A stretch of 16,642 nucleotides of DNA from JBGMEA01 sp964444065 (GTDB lineage Bacteria; Bacillota; Clostridia; Eubacteriales; Anaerofustaceae): the NCBI GenBank assembly GCA_964444065.1, contig CAYUFL010000038.1:1-16642 (forward strand), written 5' to 3'. Positions 6,543 to 14,033 of this stretch are shown piece after piece. Numbering within the stretch: the first letter of the stretch is position 1; the number at the start of each line of letters is the position of its first letter. Under the pieces are notes generated by a model, which searched no databases, was not told the origin of the DNA, and saw only the letters and a program-made list of their open reading frames with translations. Made by a program: the position numbers and the translations under genes.

Positions 6543-8327
6543 TCAAAGCAAATCAATCTGCTTCTTCAGATAGAGACCGACTACGTTGGAAAAGTTCGAT
6601 ATATTCCTGATATAAGCGAAATCTTTTCCGAAAATTTTCTTCTCGGCAACAATATCCTGTTCTTCTCCCGCAAAGACGCCCAAAACGGAAATGCCGTATG
6701 CCCGCGCTTTTCGCACTTCCAACGCAGCATCGACAATCGCTGAATCTCCTGAATATGTGATCGGATTCCTGCTTTTGGGACGGTTGATATTCACGTCGTT
6801 CGGCTTTCCGTCACTTAGTACAATCAGTATTTTATTGTCCTCTTTCCGCTCCATCAGAGCACTTACCGTTGCTTTTATAGCAAGCCCGTCACGGTTGTTG
6901 GAGGAAGTGGTGTATTCGAATAAACGAGTATTTTTCTCTCTGCTGTCATCATATTCGCGAAAACGCCGCATGACGGTGTAATCCCAAAAGCTGCAAAAGC
7001 TCACGACTCGGTGCGGAATACCAAGATTACTCAATGCTTCGCTGATAATGTAACCCTGCATGGCCACCTTCGCCTGACGGGAACTCTGCGATCCGCTGGC
7101 ATCAACAAGGATATCGACAACAAATTCCAGATTTTCGTTTTTTATCACGCGATCAAAAAGTTTGTTTTTTGAGGAACGCCCGACTTTCCATAGCCGTGAA
7201 GCAACAATGACCCCGTGATCGGCGGAAGAATAATCAATCTGATTACGCATAACAAGCGCCTTTTTTAAAATATCCGTCAGAATCGCAATATTGCGTTTTA
7301 CCACACGATGATTGTCATAATATGCCATTTTGTTTTTTTCGAGCTGTTTTTCCGCATATTTGAACTGGTAATTTACGATTTTTGTGCTGTGCAGAATGCC
7401 GTCGGTAAAGAACAGTGTACAGTCCGCATGCATCCCTTTACAGAGTGCCCGATTGATTTTATCGGATTCCTGTTGTGATAAATATGAGGTGCCGTAATTC
7501 AGCTCCACATAGGTATACATTTTCTGCAGAGCTTCCTCATCGAGATAAATGACTGATTTCTGCGCTTCCGTCTTTTGTTTCTCTTCCTGTTTTTCGGTTC
7601 CGAGATTTGTTACCGCGGCAGATACGTTATTGATGTATGTTTCAAATGCATCTTCGTAGATTTCGTCTTTTAGGAAATCCGCCCAATCACTGTTATAAAG
7701 TTCATCCAGTGTAACAGAAAGAATATTCGCCAGATTGCCGTGTTGCGCTTCGAATTTTTTATCTACATATCCATTGTAAAGCTCATCTATGGTACGGATG
7801 ATCCGATCAGTATCTGCCGCATCGCTCAGCGCATTGATTTTCGCAACAATCTCACGCACGTTCTTTTCTCCATGCAGCTCGTCGTGATACAGATATTCTT
7901 TGATTAAAGCCAATTTCACTCTGCCAAACAACGTGGATGCCAAAGTCTCGAAATCAAGTTCCGAAATATCCTCAAACGCTTTTTTGCGGATTGTTTCGAC
8001 ACCGTTGCGCTCCGCGATAATTTTGCGATAAACTGCCGCATCCACGCAAAGCTGCGCGATCATCATCATCATGTTTTCATCGGCAGACATGAACACCTTT
8101 TTTGCAAGATAAAGTGCTAGTGATTCCAGATCGAAATACTTGTCAAAAGCCCCCTGTTTGATTGCATCGTAAAGGGCAATGTATTTTGATTTTTTAAATG
8201 CCTCAACGTCCGGTTTTGTATTCAGTGCGTAATTGCCGCTGACGGTCCACATCAGATTTTTAATTCTGTTTTCCAGTTCTATCTGATATTCGTCGAGCAT
8301 ATAAGACTGATCCGCTTGATTTTTCAT
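6543..8327 (-). CDS. VWA (MIDAS) domain protein of the NorD/CobT-like type, partner of a MoxR ATPase
   Basis: A 594-residue soluble protein with no signal peptide or membrane helix. Residues 1-400 are mostly helical and charged and match no domain I recognise. The C-terminal 190 residues form a von Willebrand A domain: VDILVDASGSQSS has the metal-binding DxSxS at Asp409-Ser413, SSNNRDGLAIKA resembles the NRDG segment of NorD and CobT proteins, and ILIVLSDGKPND supplies the later MIDAS Asp506. Such proteins work with MoxR-type AAA+ ATPases to remodel or load metal into a client enzyme (NorQ-NorD, CbbQ-CbbO, cobalt and magnesium chelatases). The ATPase gene ends 18 bp upstream. The ribosome binding site is weak (GTGAG). 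No known client enzyme is encoded here, so the role is unknown. Confidence 0.85.
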   Translation of the reverse strand: MKNQADQSYMLDEYQIELENRIKNLMWTVSGNYALNTKPDVEAFKKSKYIALYDAIKQGAFDKYFDLESLALYLAKKVFMSADENMMMMIAQLCVDAAVYRKIIAERNGVETIRKKAFEDISELDFETLASTLFGRVKLALIKEYLYHDELHGEKNVREIVAKINALSDAADTDRIIRTIDELYNGYVDKKFEAQHGNLANILSVTLDELYNSDWADFLKDEIYEDAFETYINNVSAAVTNLGTEKQEEKQKTEAQKSVIYLDEEALQKMYTYVELNYGTSYLSQQESDKINRALCKGMHADCTLFFTDGILHSTKIVNYQFKYAEKQLEKNKMAYYDNHRVVKRNIAILTDILKKALVMRNQIDYSSADHGVIVASRLWKVGRSSKNKLFDRVIKNENLEFVVDILVDASGSQSSRQAKVAMQGYIISEALSNLGIPHRVVSFCSFWDYTVMRRFREYDDSREKNTRLFEYTTSSNNRDGLAIKATVSALMERKEDNKILIVLSDGKPNDVNINRPKSRNPITYSGDSAIVDAALEVRKARAYGISVLGVFAGEEQDIVAEKKIFGKDFAYIRNISNFSNVVGLYLKKQIDLL

Positions 8328-8345
8328 ATTCGCTCACTCATCGCA

Positions 8346-9263
8346 TCAGAAGATATCATTTGAGGTCCAATCCAACGGAATACGGGTCAGGACGACATCA
8401 TTTATAATCTCCCGCTCAAATAAATCAAATGTTTTGTTCGTAATGCCCATTTTGATTCCATCCGAAGGATTAAGCCCTGCACGGATTGTTTTCATTGCAG
8501 ACAAGAGTCCGCGCAAGTCAATTGGTCTGGTCGATATTTCGCCGTTCAGCGCTTTGAGCTGCAAATCGAGAAACAATCCGCCCAGCTGTTCCAGACTCTT
8601 TTCCTTTGCGTCCGGGAACGCGGTGCGCATAATCTTCAGGAGCGTTTCTTCGTTCAATGCCGGCATATCAATGACCAGAAAACGCGACACCAATGCTTCG
8701 TTCAACTCTTTTGTCCCTGCGTAACCGTAGTTCATTGTGCCGATGAAGCGTGTCGCCTCATGCAACACAATTTTGTCATACCCCGGAATATCGATAATCC
8801 TTCTGTAATCCAGCGTGGAATGCAGCACCGATACGGCATCGTTCTTCGCCATATTGATTTCGTCAAAAATACCGAATCCTCCGTTGAGTGCACATTGATA
8901 CACGGGTCCTTTTCTGAGTTTCACCATATTGTCTTCAAAGGTATCGGTTCCAATCAGTGAAGCGCTGTCCGTATTGACGTTAAACGATACATTGTACGAC
9001 GGACGGTTGAATAAATAAGAAAGGTTGTCGCACAGCACGTTTTTCCCCGTTGCTTTGGGCCCGCTGAGTAAAATGTTCTCGCCTTGCAAAATTGCGGCAA
9101 TCGACATTTCCAGAATATCTTTACCGTAAAATTCAAACGGAGGAACAGCTACCCGACCCTTCATCTCTTCCGCCAGCGGAAATTTTTTCCTGAATTTTTT
9201 CACTTCTTCAATCAGATTCTGATTTACGCCCTGTTTGAGCAGATAGTCAAATTTCATATTCAT
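8346..9263 (-). CDS. MoxR-type AAA+ ATPase
   Basis: A 305-residue ATPase. The Walker A motif is GPKATGKN (68-75), Walker B is FGIFDE (130-135), sensor 1 is GTMN with Asn178, and SRF (Arg194) is the probable arginine finger. The stretch PVYQCALNGGFGIFDEINMA followed by LHSTLDYRR is typical of the MoxR/CbbQ/NorQ branch, including the insertion with its beta hairpin. By family knowledge it should form a ring that acts with the VWA protein encoded immediately downstream. Its ATG overlaps the TGA of the membrane protein gene (ATGA), and AGGTG lies five bases before it, so the two are translated from one message. A second ATG two codons later is possible. The client is unknown. Confidence 0.9.
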   Translation of the reverse strand: MNMKFDYLLKQGVNQNLIEEVKKFRKKFPLAEEMKGRVAVPPFEFYGKDILEMSIAAILQGENILLSGPKATGKNVLCDNLSYLFNRPSYNVSFNVNTDSASLIGTDTFEDNMVKLRKGPVYQCALNGGFGIFDEINMAKNDAVSVLHSTLDYRRIIDIPGYDKIVLHEATRFIGTMNYGYAGTKELNEALVSRFLVIDMPALNEETLLKIMRTAFPDAKEKSLEQLGGLFLDLQLKALNGEISTRPIDLRGLLSAMKTIRAGLNPSDGIKMGITNKTFDLFEREIINDVVLTRIPLDWTSNDIF

Positions 9264-9658
9264 TGCGGCACCTGATTTTCCTTTATTTCAAAATAATTGT
9301 GAATTGCAGCTGCGACAAACAAGCCGATGCTGGATGCGATAATATCAAAAATATCAAATTTTGCGCCGTTCAAAAGAATGAACGCATACTCACTTGAAGT
9401 TACCCCGATCAATAAAACAAAAATAAAATAGTACAATAATCTCGTTTCTTTTTTTGGAATTTTTACCAATCGGATGATACCCAAAAGCAGAAAAGGGATT
9501 GCGATGCACAAGATAAAATTCGGCGCGACATCCAAAATTTGCCTGATCATCATAATGCCGCCAAATGTTGTTTTCCGTAAAAGCAGACCGATTGTCAGCA
9601 AAATCGATGACACCGCCGCAATGATAAAATAATCGATTGTTCTATTACTTATTTTCAC
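9260..9658 (-). CDS. Small four-helix membrane protein, weakly VanZ-like
   Basis: A 132-residue protein with four hydrophobic segments at about residues 9-27, 46-65, 74-96 and 103-120, and basic loops (RLVKIPKKETR) that suggest an inner-membrane protein. Near the C-terminus, SSEYAFILLNGAKFDIFDII followed by ASSIG recalls the VanZ-like pattern (E..Q...R.fDi.Di..N..G), but the match is partial and I would not rely on it. The start codon is GTG and overlaps the gpsA stop (GTGA); AAAGGAAG lies about eight bases upstream. The stop overlaps the start of the ATPase gene. It may anchor or serve as the client of the MoxR-VWA pair; this is inference from position only. Confidence 0.75.
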   Translation of the reverse strand: MKISNRTIDYFIIAAVSSILLTIGLLLRKTTFGGIMMIRQILDVAPNFILCIAIPFLLLGIIRLVKIPKKETRLLYYFIFVLLIGVTSSEYAFILLNGAKFDIFDIIASSIGLFVAAAIHNYFEIKENQVPQ

Positions 9659-10617
9659 GAAAATTCTTCCTTTATGCTTCTTAAAAACAGATCGGCAATT
9701 GCCTGTTTTGGATCTTTTTCGTCCCGTATCGTTTCATGTACGGCAGTGCAGATCGGCATGTCCGTATGATACCGCTCCTTCAGTACCATGATTGCTTCGG
9801 TGGTTTCGATCCCTTCCGCCAAGTACGCAAACGGTTCCTTGGTCACAAGGGTTTCTCCGTATTTCCGATTATGGCTGTGGGGAGAAAAAACAGTTGCCTC
9901 GTAGTCACCCAAATGTGTCAACCCATACGCAGAAAGTTCGTTGCCGCCCATTGCCTTGATAAGTCTGGAGACCTCTCTGGTTCCTCGTGCCATCAATGCG
10001 CCTTTCAATGAAGTCAGATTCAGCGCGTCCAGTACGCCTGCAGCGATGCCGATTACATTTTTAGCAGCGGCACCGACCTCGCTTCCGATCAGATCGCTGC
10101 CATAGTAAAAGCGTATCAAATCAGACGAAAATGCATCCACCAATTGTTTTTTTATCGCCTCATTATCAGAGTCAATCACCATACAGTTCGGAATGCCGGC
10201 TTCAAAATCCTGCACATGTCCGGGACCGACCCATACCGCGATATTCATGCGGGAACCGATCACTTCCTGTACCACCTGTGACAGACGCAACCCTGTTTTG
10301 TTTTCCAAACCTTTCATGCAAAGAACTAAGGTTTTCCCATCTATAGGCAACTGTACGAGTTGCGTACAGAACACTCTCAGGTTCTGTGCGTTGATGGAGA
10401 CAATCATCACTTCGCAATGAGCTGCTGCATCCGCAATGTCTGTGGAAAGGCGGACTGTTTCTCCGATAGAAAGATATTCGTTTTTTCGCTGTGTGCGCAA
10501 AACCTTCATATGTTCGGAATTTTCGCGACCCCAAAGAACCACATCGTGCCCCATACGATCGAGATACCATGCAATAAAAGTACCCCATCTGCCGCATCCC
10601 ATGACGCTGATTTTCAT
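9655..10617 (-). CDS. gpsA: GpsA-type NAD(P)+-dependent glycerol-3-phosphate dehydrogenase
   Basis: Reduces dihydroxyacetone phosphate to sn-glycerol-3-phosphate, the backbone of membrane phospholipids. The 320 residues are slightly short for the family (usually about 330-345). GCGRWGT (7-13) is the Rossmann loop, CMKGLE (100-105) matches the usual KG.E segment, and VGAAAKNVIGIAAG (181-194) holds the catalytic Lys186. The C-terminal LTHLGDYEATVFSPHSHNRKYG region aligns with LaGLGDL..T..S..SRNR..G. Several usually fixed residues differ: GPGHVQDF replaces GPSFA.E, and SHNR replaces SRNR. It could therefore be a divergent branch or a paralogue with a shifted substrate. It heads the unit with the membrane protein, MoxR and VWA genes. 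The ATG follows CGGAGTGACAT. Confidence 0.88.
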   Translation of the reverse strand: MKISVMGCGRWGTFIAWYLDRMGHDVVLWGRENSEHMKVLRTQRKNEYLSIGETVRLSTDIADAAAHCEVMIVSINAQNLRVFCTQLVQLPIDGKTLVLCMKGLENKTGLRLSQVVQEVIGSRMNIAVWVGPGHVQDFEAGIPNCMVIDSDNEAIKKQLVDAFSSDLIRFYYGSDLIGSEVGAAAKNVIGIAAGVLDALNLTSLKGALMARGTREVSRLIKAMGGNELSAYGLTHLGDYEATVFSPHSHNRKYGETLVTKEPFAYLAEGIETTEAIMVLKERYHTDMPICTAVHETIRDEKDPKQAIADLFLRSIKEEFS

Positions 10618-10648
10618 ATGTCACTCCGTGTCAATTTACTGTACATCT

Positions 10649-10677
10649 ATCATAGCATATCGATAGGACTTTGCCCA
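10649..10677 (-). promoter_or_regulatory. Probable promoter of the gpsA-membrane protein-MoxR-VWA unit
   Basis: On the minus strand a good -10 box TATGAT (10654-10649) is preceded after 17 bp by TGGGCA (10677-10672), a four-of-six -35 match. It lies just after the terminator of the RNase J/YlbF operon, giving a leader of about 25 bases. Confidence 0.6.
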
Positions 10678-10681
10678 TACA

Positions 10682-10711
10682 AAAAGAAAAAAGCAGATAA
10701 ATCTGCTTTTT
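10682..10711 (-). terminator. Rho-independent terminator after the ylbF-family gene
   Basis: On the minus strand AAAAAGCAGA, loop TTTA, TCTGCTTTTTT form a stem of about ten pairs followed by further T residues (TTTTTTCTTTTTG). It ends the operon that runs from the ireB promoter through RNase J. A-rich flanks could make it work in both directions. Confidence 0.9.
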
Positions 10712-10745
10712 GTGCAAGGAATCCGAAAAATGTCAGCCGTTACTC

Positions 10746-11111
10746 TTATTCATTCTGATCGGGCAATATTTTCAGAAAATCATATTCCAACGTCGCTGCC
10801 TTGGATAATGCTTTGGAGACATCTTCCATCACGCGGGAAAATTGCATCTGTGCCTGTATGAATTCGTTGACGGCAGATACACCGGAGACGGAGTGATAGA
10901 GCGTATTGAACTGCTCAATCATGTCACTGCCCGGCTGTTGCCCGAGCATTTGCATGGTGCTGATCTGCACCTGCACCGTGATAAAATCTTTTGCCATCTG
11001 CGCGTGAGTCGGATTTGAATCCACCGCTTCTGCAGCTTTTCTATATCGAAGGAACTCTTCAGAAGTCTCTATCGATTTCACCAATTTGTTAAGATCATCG
11101 TAAATATTCAT
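10746..11111 (-). CDS. YlbF/YmcA-family protein
   Basis: A 121-residue, all-helical cytoplasmic protein. The N-terminal half (MNIYDDLNKLVKSIETSEEF, then LRYRKAAEAVDSNP) is the usual opening of the Com_YlbF family: an early helix, a 'SEE...Y..A...v..NP' segment and then heptad-rich helices. Bacillus YlbF and YmcA form the Y-complex that guides RNase Y cleavage and affects competence, sporulation and biofilm formation. No Fe-S cysteine cluster is visible here: the protein contains no cysteine. It follows the RNase J gene by 12 bp and ends the operon. Which member of the family it is (YlbF, YmcA or YheA) cannot be told from sequence alone. The link to RNA decay is supported by its neighbour. Confidence 0.85.
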   Translation of the reverse strand: MNIYDDLNKLVKSIETSEEFLRYRKAAEAVDSNPTHAQMAKDFITVQVQISTMQMLGQQPGSDMIEQFNTLYHSVSGVSAVNEFIQAQMQFSRVMEDVSKALSKAATLEYDFLKILPDQNE

Positions 11112-11123
11112 TCGTCCTGCCCC

Positions 11124-13007
11124 TTATGCTTTATTTTTCAGATACATCAAAACAGGCAAAATCATCGGTCTGCGTTTTGTTCGCTCATAAAGGAATTTTT
11201 CGAGTTCATTCTTGATTTCCGTTTTGATGCTGTTATAGTCGTAAATACTCTGGCTGTGTGCATTAATCACGCGGGTACAGATCGTTTTTGCCTCGTTAAG
11301 CAATTGTTCGCTCTCACGCATATACACAAAACCTCTGGAAACAATATCGGGACCGCTGATACTGCCGTCGGGACCCAACGTAGCAACAACAATAAATAAG
11401 CCGTCTTCGCTCAGTTTCTTTCTGTCTTTCAGAACAATATTGCCCACATCTCCGATACCCAAACCGTCGATCAGTGTAACTCCTGATTCTACCGAACCGG
11501 TGATCTTTGCATTCTCGCCTTTGATTTCGAGCACGTTTCCGTTTTCCATGACAAAGATATGTTCTTCAGAAAGTCCCATCATTTTTGCGATCTGTGCATG
11601 CTTGTAAAGCATTTTATATTCTCCGTGACACGGCATGAAGTTTTTCGGTTTGATCAATGCCTGAATCAACTTCAGTTCCTCCTGACATGCATGCCCCGAA
11701 ACATGGATATCACTCGCTCCCTGATATACGACATCCGCACCCATTTTCATCAGCGAACTGATTACATTGGCAACTGTTTTTTCATTGCCCGGAATCGGAG
11801 TGGCGGAAATAATCACATAATCATCGCTTGTGATTTTGAGCTGACGGTGTTCTCCGCTTGCCATGCGCGAAAGCGCACTCATCGGTTCTCCCTGAGAGCC
11901 CGTCGTCAAAAGTACGATCTGATCCGGTGCGTACTTGCCGATATCCTTAAGTTCAACCAAAATATTGTCTTTAAACTTGAGGTACTTCAGCTCTTTTGCA
12001 ACGCCGGTTACATTGATCATACTGCGCCCGCTGATCGCTACTTTTCGCTTATGAAACTTAGCAGCATCAAATACCTGCTGAATACGATGAATATTCGTTG
12101 CAAATGTCGCAACGACGATCCGCTTTTTTACACCTGTAAATAAATTGATAAATGCTTCGCCGACGGTTGATTCAGACGGCGTATAGCCTTTCCTCTCGGC
12201 GTTGGTACTGTCCGAAAGCAGAAGATCGATCCCCTCACTGCCAATTTGAGCCATGCGGGTAAGATCGATTTTTTGATTGTCTACGGGGGTTAAATCGATT
12301 TTAAAATCTCCAGTATGGAAAATTTTTCCGCCTTTGCAACGAATATACAATGCCGAACTGTCGGCGATCGAGTGATTCGTAACGACAAATTCAACACTGA
12401 AGCCTTTTACCGTAATGACAGACTTATAATTGACAACATTAATGTTTGATTTCTTTTCAAGCCCGTGCTCGGCAATCTTATTTTCAAGCAGCCCGACCGT
12501 CAGACGCGTACCATAAATTGGAATACGTCCGAAACGTTTGATAAAATAAGGAATCGCACCGATATGATCTTCATGCCCGTGGGTAAGAAACAGCCCCCGT
12601 ATCTTATCTGCTTTCTCTTCGAGATAGCTCATATCCGGAATGACCAGATCAATTCCGAACATGTCTCCGTCCGGAAACTTAATACCGCAGTCAACGATAA
12701 TAATGTCATCTTCACATTCGAATATCGTAAAATTCTTTCCGATTTCGCCAAGCCCGCCCAACGGAATGACGCGAAATCCGACATGTTCCTGATTTCTTTT
12801 GCGGTTCTGTTCGGGTCCGTTTCTTCTTTGCTGCATGTTCGCCGCCGCAGGTTTCTGCATCTGAGCGTTCGCGGCAACGGGTTTTTGCTGTTGAGGTCTC
12901 GGAGCAATCGATTTTTGCTGTTGGGGTCTCGGAGCAATCGGTTTCTGAGGCTGTCTTACCGGTTTCTCCGTTACACTGTTCTGCTGCATATTTTCATTAG
13001 CTTTCAA
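11124..13007 (-). CDS. rnj: Ribonuclease J with a repeat-rich N-terminal extension
   Basis: A metallo-beta-lactamase/beta-CASP ribonuclease with 5'-3' exonuclease and endonuclease activity in mRNA decay and rRNA maturation. From residue 77 it follows the family: VIPLGGLGEIGKNF (80-93), VDCGIKFPD, LTHGHEDHIGA with the metal ligands HxHxDH at 143-148, then SDSTNAER, the beta-CASP domain (FATNIHRIQQ, GRSM, TTGSQGEP, SGHA), CHGEYKML, and the C-terminal domain. At 627 residues it is about 70 longer than Bacillus RNase J1 (555), all due to a basic, Pro/Gln/Ala-rich, probably disordered N-terminus. The start at 13007 is TTG and overlaps the DUF1292 gene by 11 bp. Its ribosome binding site is weak, and the ATG at codon 7 (12989) is an alternative. 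Confidence 0.96.
   Translation of the reverse strand: MKANENMQQNSVTEKPVRQPQKPIAPRPQQQKSIAPRPQQQKPVAANAQMQKPAAANMQQRRNGPEQNRKRNQEHVGFRVIPLGGLGEIGKNFTIFECEDDIIIVDCGIKFPDGDMFGIDLVIPDMSYLEEKADKIRGLFLTHGHEDHIGAIPYFIKRFGRIPIYGTRLTVGLLENKIAEHGLEKKSNINVVNYKSVITVKGFSVEFVVTNHSIADSSALYIRCKGGKIFHTGDFKIDLTPVDNQKIDLTRMAQIGSEGIDLLLSDSTNAERKGYTPSESTVGEAFINLFTGVKKRIVVATFATNIHRIQQVFDAAKFHKRKVAISGRSMINVTGVAKELKYLKFKDNILVELKDIGKYAPDQIVLLTTGSQGEPMSALSRMASGEHRQLKITSDDYVIISATPIPGNEKTVANVISSLMKMGADVVYQGASDIHVSGHACQEELKLIQALIKPKNFMPCHGEYKMLYKHAQIAKMMGLSEEHIFVMENGNVLEIKGENAKITGSVESGVTLIDGLGIGDVGNIVLKDRKKLSEDGLFIVVATLGPDGSISGPDIVSRGFVYMRESEQLLNEAKTICTRVINAHSQSIYDYNSIKTEIKNELEKFLYERTKRRPMILPVLMYLKNKA
12825..12944 (-). 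repeat. Four tandem 30-bp units encoding a 10-residue repeat in RNase J
   Basis: Residues 22-61 of RNase J read as four 10-residue units: KPIAPRPQQQ, KSIAPRPQQQ, KPVAANAQMQ and KPAAANMQQR. The first two are nearly identical in DNA too (ggtctcggagcaatcg is repeated on the plus strand), which suggests recent duplication. The last two are older or diverged. Confidence 0.85.
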
Positions 13008-13236
13008 AATAATATTCGCTCACTCTTTCAAATTCGTCCTCATCTTCGACTTCTTTGAGTACCATTTCTCCGTCCTCTTCTTCCAATCGAAAAAGCAACG
13101 CATCATCGCTTTCTTCGTTTTCGCACAATACCAAATATGTCTTTTCTTCAAAATCAAATTGATCGTCGACCATAAATTCGACTTCTTGTCCATCCTCATT
13201 GATTAACAGTACTTTGTCGTCCATTTTTTCTTCCAT
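12997..13236 (-). CDS. DUF1292 family acidic protein
   Basis: A 79-residue, very acidic protein (VLLINEDGQEVEFMVDDQFD, then FEEKTYLVLCENEE and repeated Glu/Asp runs). The pattern 'i.l.dedG.e..f.v...f...g..Y..L' is that of DUF1292, equivalent to Bacillus YrzB. Function is unknown in the family. In many Firmicutes it sits directly after ruvX, as it does here (10 bp gap). The start has AGGAG seven bases before ATG. Its last 11 bp overlap the RNase J start, so the two genes may be translationally coupled. Confidence 0.9.
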   Translation of the reverse strand: MEEKMDDKVLLINEDGQEVEFMVDDQFDFEEKTYLVLCENEESDDALLFRLEEEDGEMVLKEVEDEDEFERVSEYYFES

Positions 13237-13246
13237 TTCATTTCTC

Positions 13247-13660
13247 CTAACGTTTTAAACTTAAATATTCCAAATAACTCTGCAAAATAATCTGTGCGGC
13301 CATCCTGTCGATTGCCTGCTTTTTTTTCTTCCAATGGAGTGCGCGCTCTGCTTCTTTCGTCGAGAATCGCTCGTCCCAAAGGAGCGTTTCAATCCCGACC
13401 TGTGCCGAAATTGCTTCATATTGTTCGCGTATCGCTTTTGCTTTATTTCCTTCGCTTCCGTCCAGATTCAGCGGATAGCCGATAATCAAACGAAACACCT
13501 GATGCTTTTTGATCAGTTGTTTTATTGTTTCCAAATCAGCTTCAAATCCTTTTGACTGAATGGTTTCCGCTCCTTGTGCGGTGTAGCCGAGCAGGTCGCT
13601 CAAAGCTACTCCAATTCGGCTTGTGCCTAAATCCAGACACATAATTCTGCCCTGCAGCAA
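13247..13660 (-). CDS. ruvX: Holliday junction resolvase-like / pre-16S rRNA nuclease RuvX (YqgF)
   Basis: A 137-residue RNase H-fold protein. MCLDLGTSRIGVALSD (7-22) supplies the first catalytic Asp (Asp10), RLIIGYPLNLDGSEG gives the conserved 'GxPLxxxGxxG' segment, WDERFSTKEAER gives the Asp-Glu pair, and AIDRMAAQIILQSYL supplies the last Asp. Members act in maturation of the 16S rRNA 5' end and may process Holliday junctions. The start is TTG: AAAGGAG lies six bases before it, while the ATG at codon 7 has no good site. Upstream is a 373-bp spacer to ireB; downstream the DUF1292 gene follows after 10 bp. Confidence 0.93.
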   Translation of the reverse strand: MLQGRIMCLDLGTSRIGVALSDLLGYTAQGAETIQSKGFEADLETIKQLIKKHQVFRLIIGYPLNLDGSEGNKAKAIREQYEAISAQVGIETLLWDERFSTKEAERALHWKKKKQAIDRMAAQIILQSYLEYLSLKR

Positions 13661-14033
13661 ATAATACTCCTTTCCATAAAGAGCAACAGTTTCTTTCCCG
13701 ATACATGCAAGCTTATTGCTGTGGCGTATCGTCGGTTTTTCGACAATTATTATCGAGACTGCAAAACGCAGACGACAGTAAAACGGTCAAACAAATTTCG
13801 CCATTGCGGTTTTTCCGAGATATCAGAAATGCCCCGCAATACAATGGCAGACCGAATCCTTCCGTAATTTGGTACAAAAAGAAAAACGAACTGGCAATAC
13901 CAATGGTTCGGAAAAAATCGGTGCATGCTGACAGTAAAATTTTTCGGGTGAAAGTTTCATACACCTGTTGACTTTTATAACGTTTATATGAACATCCTTA
14001 TGAGGGATGTCAGATACAGGTTGATTGCGTTGT
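13661..14033 (-). other. Long spacer between ireB and ruvX with nested inverted repeats, no convincing gene
   Basis: This 373-bp stretch interrupts an otherwise tight operon. Open frames exist on both strands (minus 13713-13964 from GTG, plus 13705-13971), but neither has a usable ribosome binding site or a recognisable product. Structure on the minus strand includes ACCTGT...ACAGGT (13963-14018 region) enclosing ACATCC-CTCATAA-GGATGT, and CGATAC...GTATCG (13731-13699) enclosing GCAA-TAAGC-TTGC just upstream of ruvX. None is followed by a T run, so I do not call them terminators. It could be a decayed gene, an mRNA processing region or a small RNA; I cannot tell which. Confidence 0.5.

Noticed and set aside
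11559..12143. 194-residue plus-strand frame opposite RNase J
   Set aside because: Antisense shadow of a fully conserved beta-CASP coding region. No ribosome binding site or known family.
13713..13964. 83-residue minus-strand frame between ireB and ruvX, with one hydrophobic stretch
   Set aside because: It begins with GTG and has no properly spaced ribosome binding site. I recognise no family, and a competing plus-strand frame covers the same bases. Kept only as part of the spacer entry.
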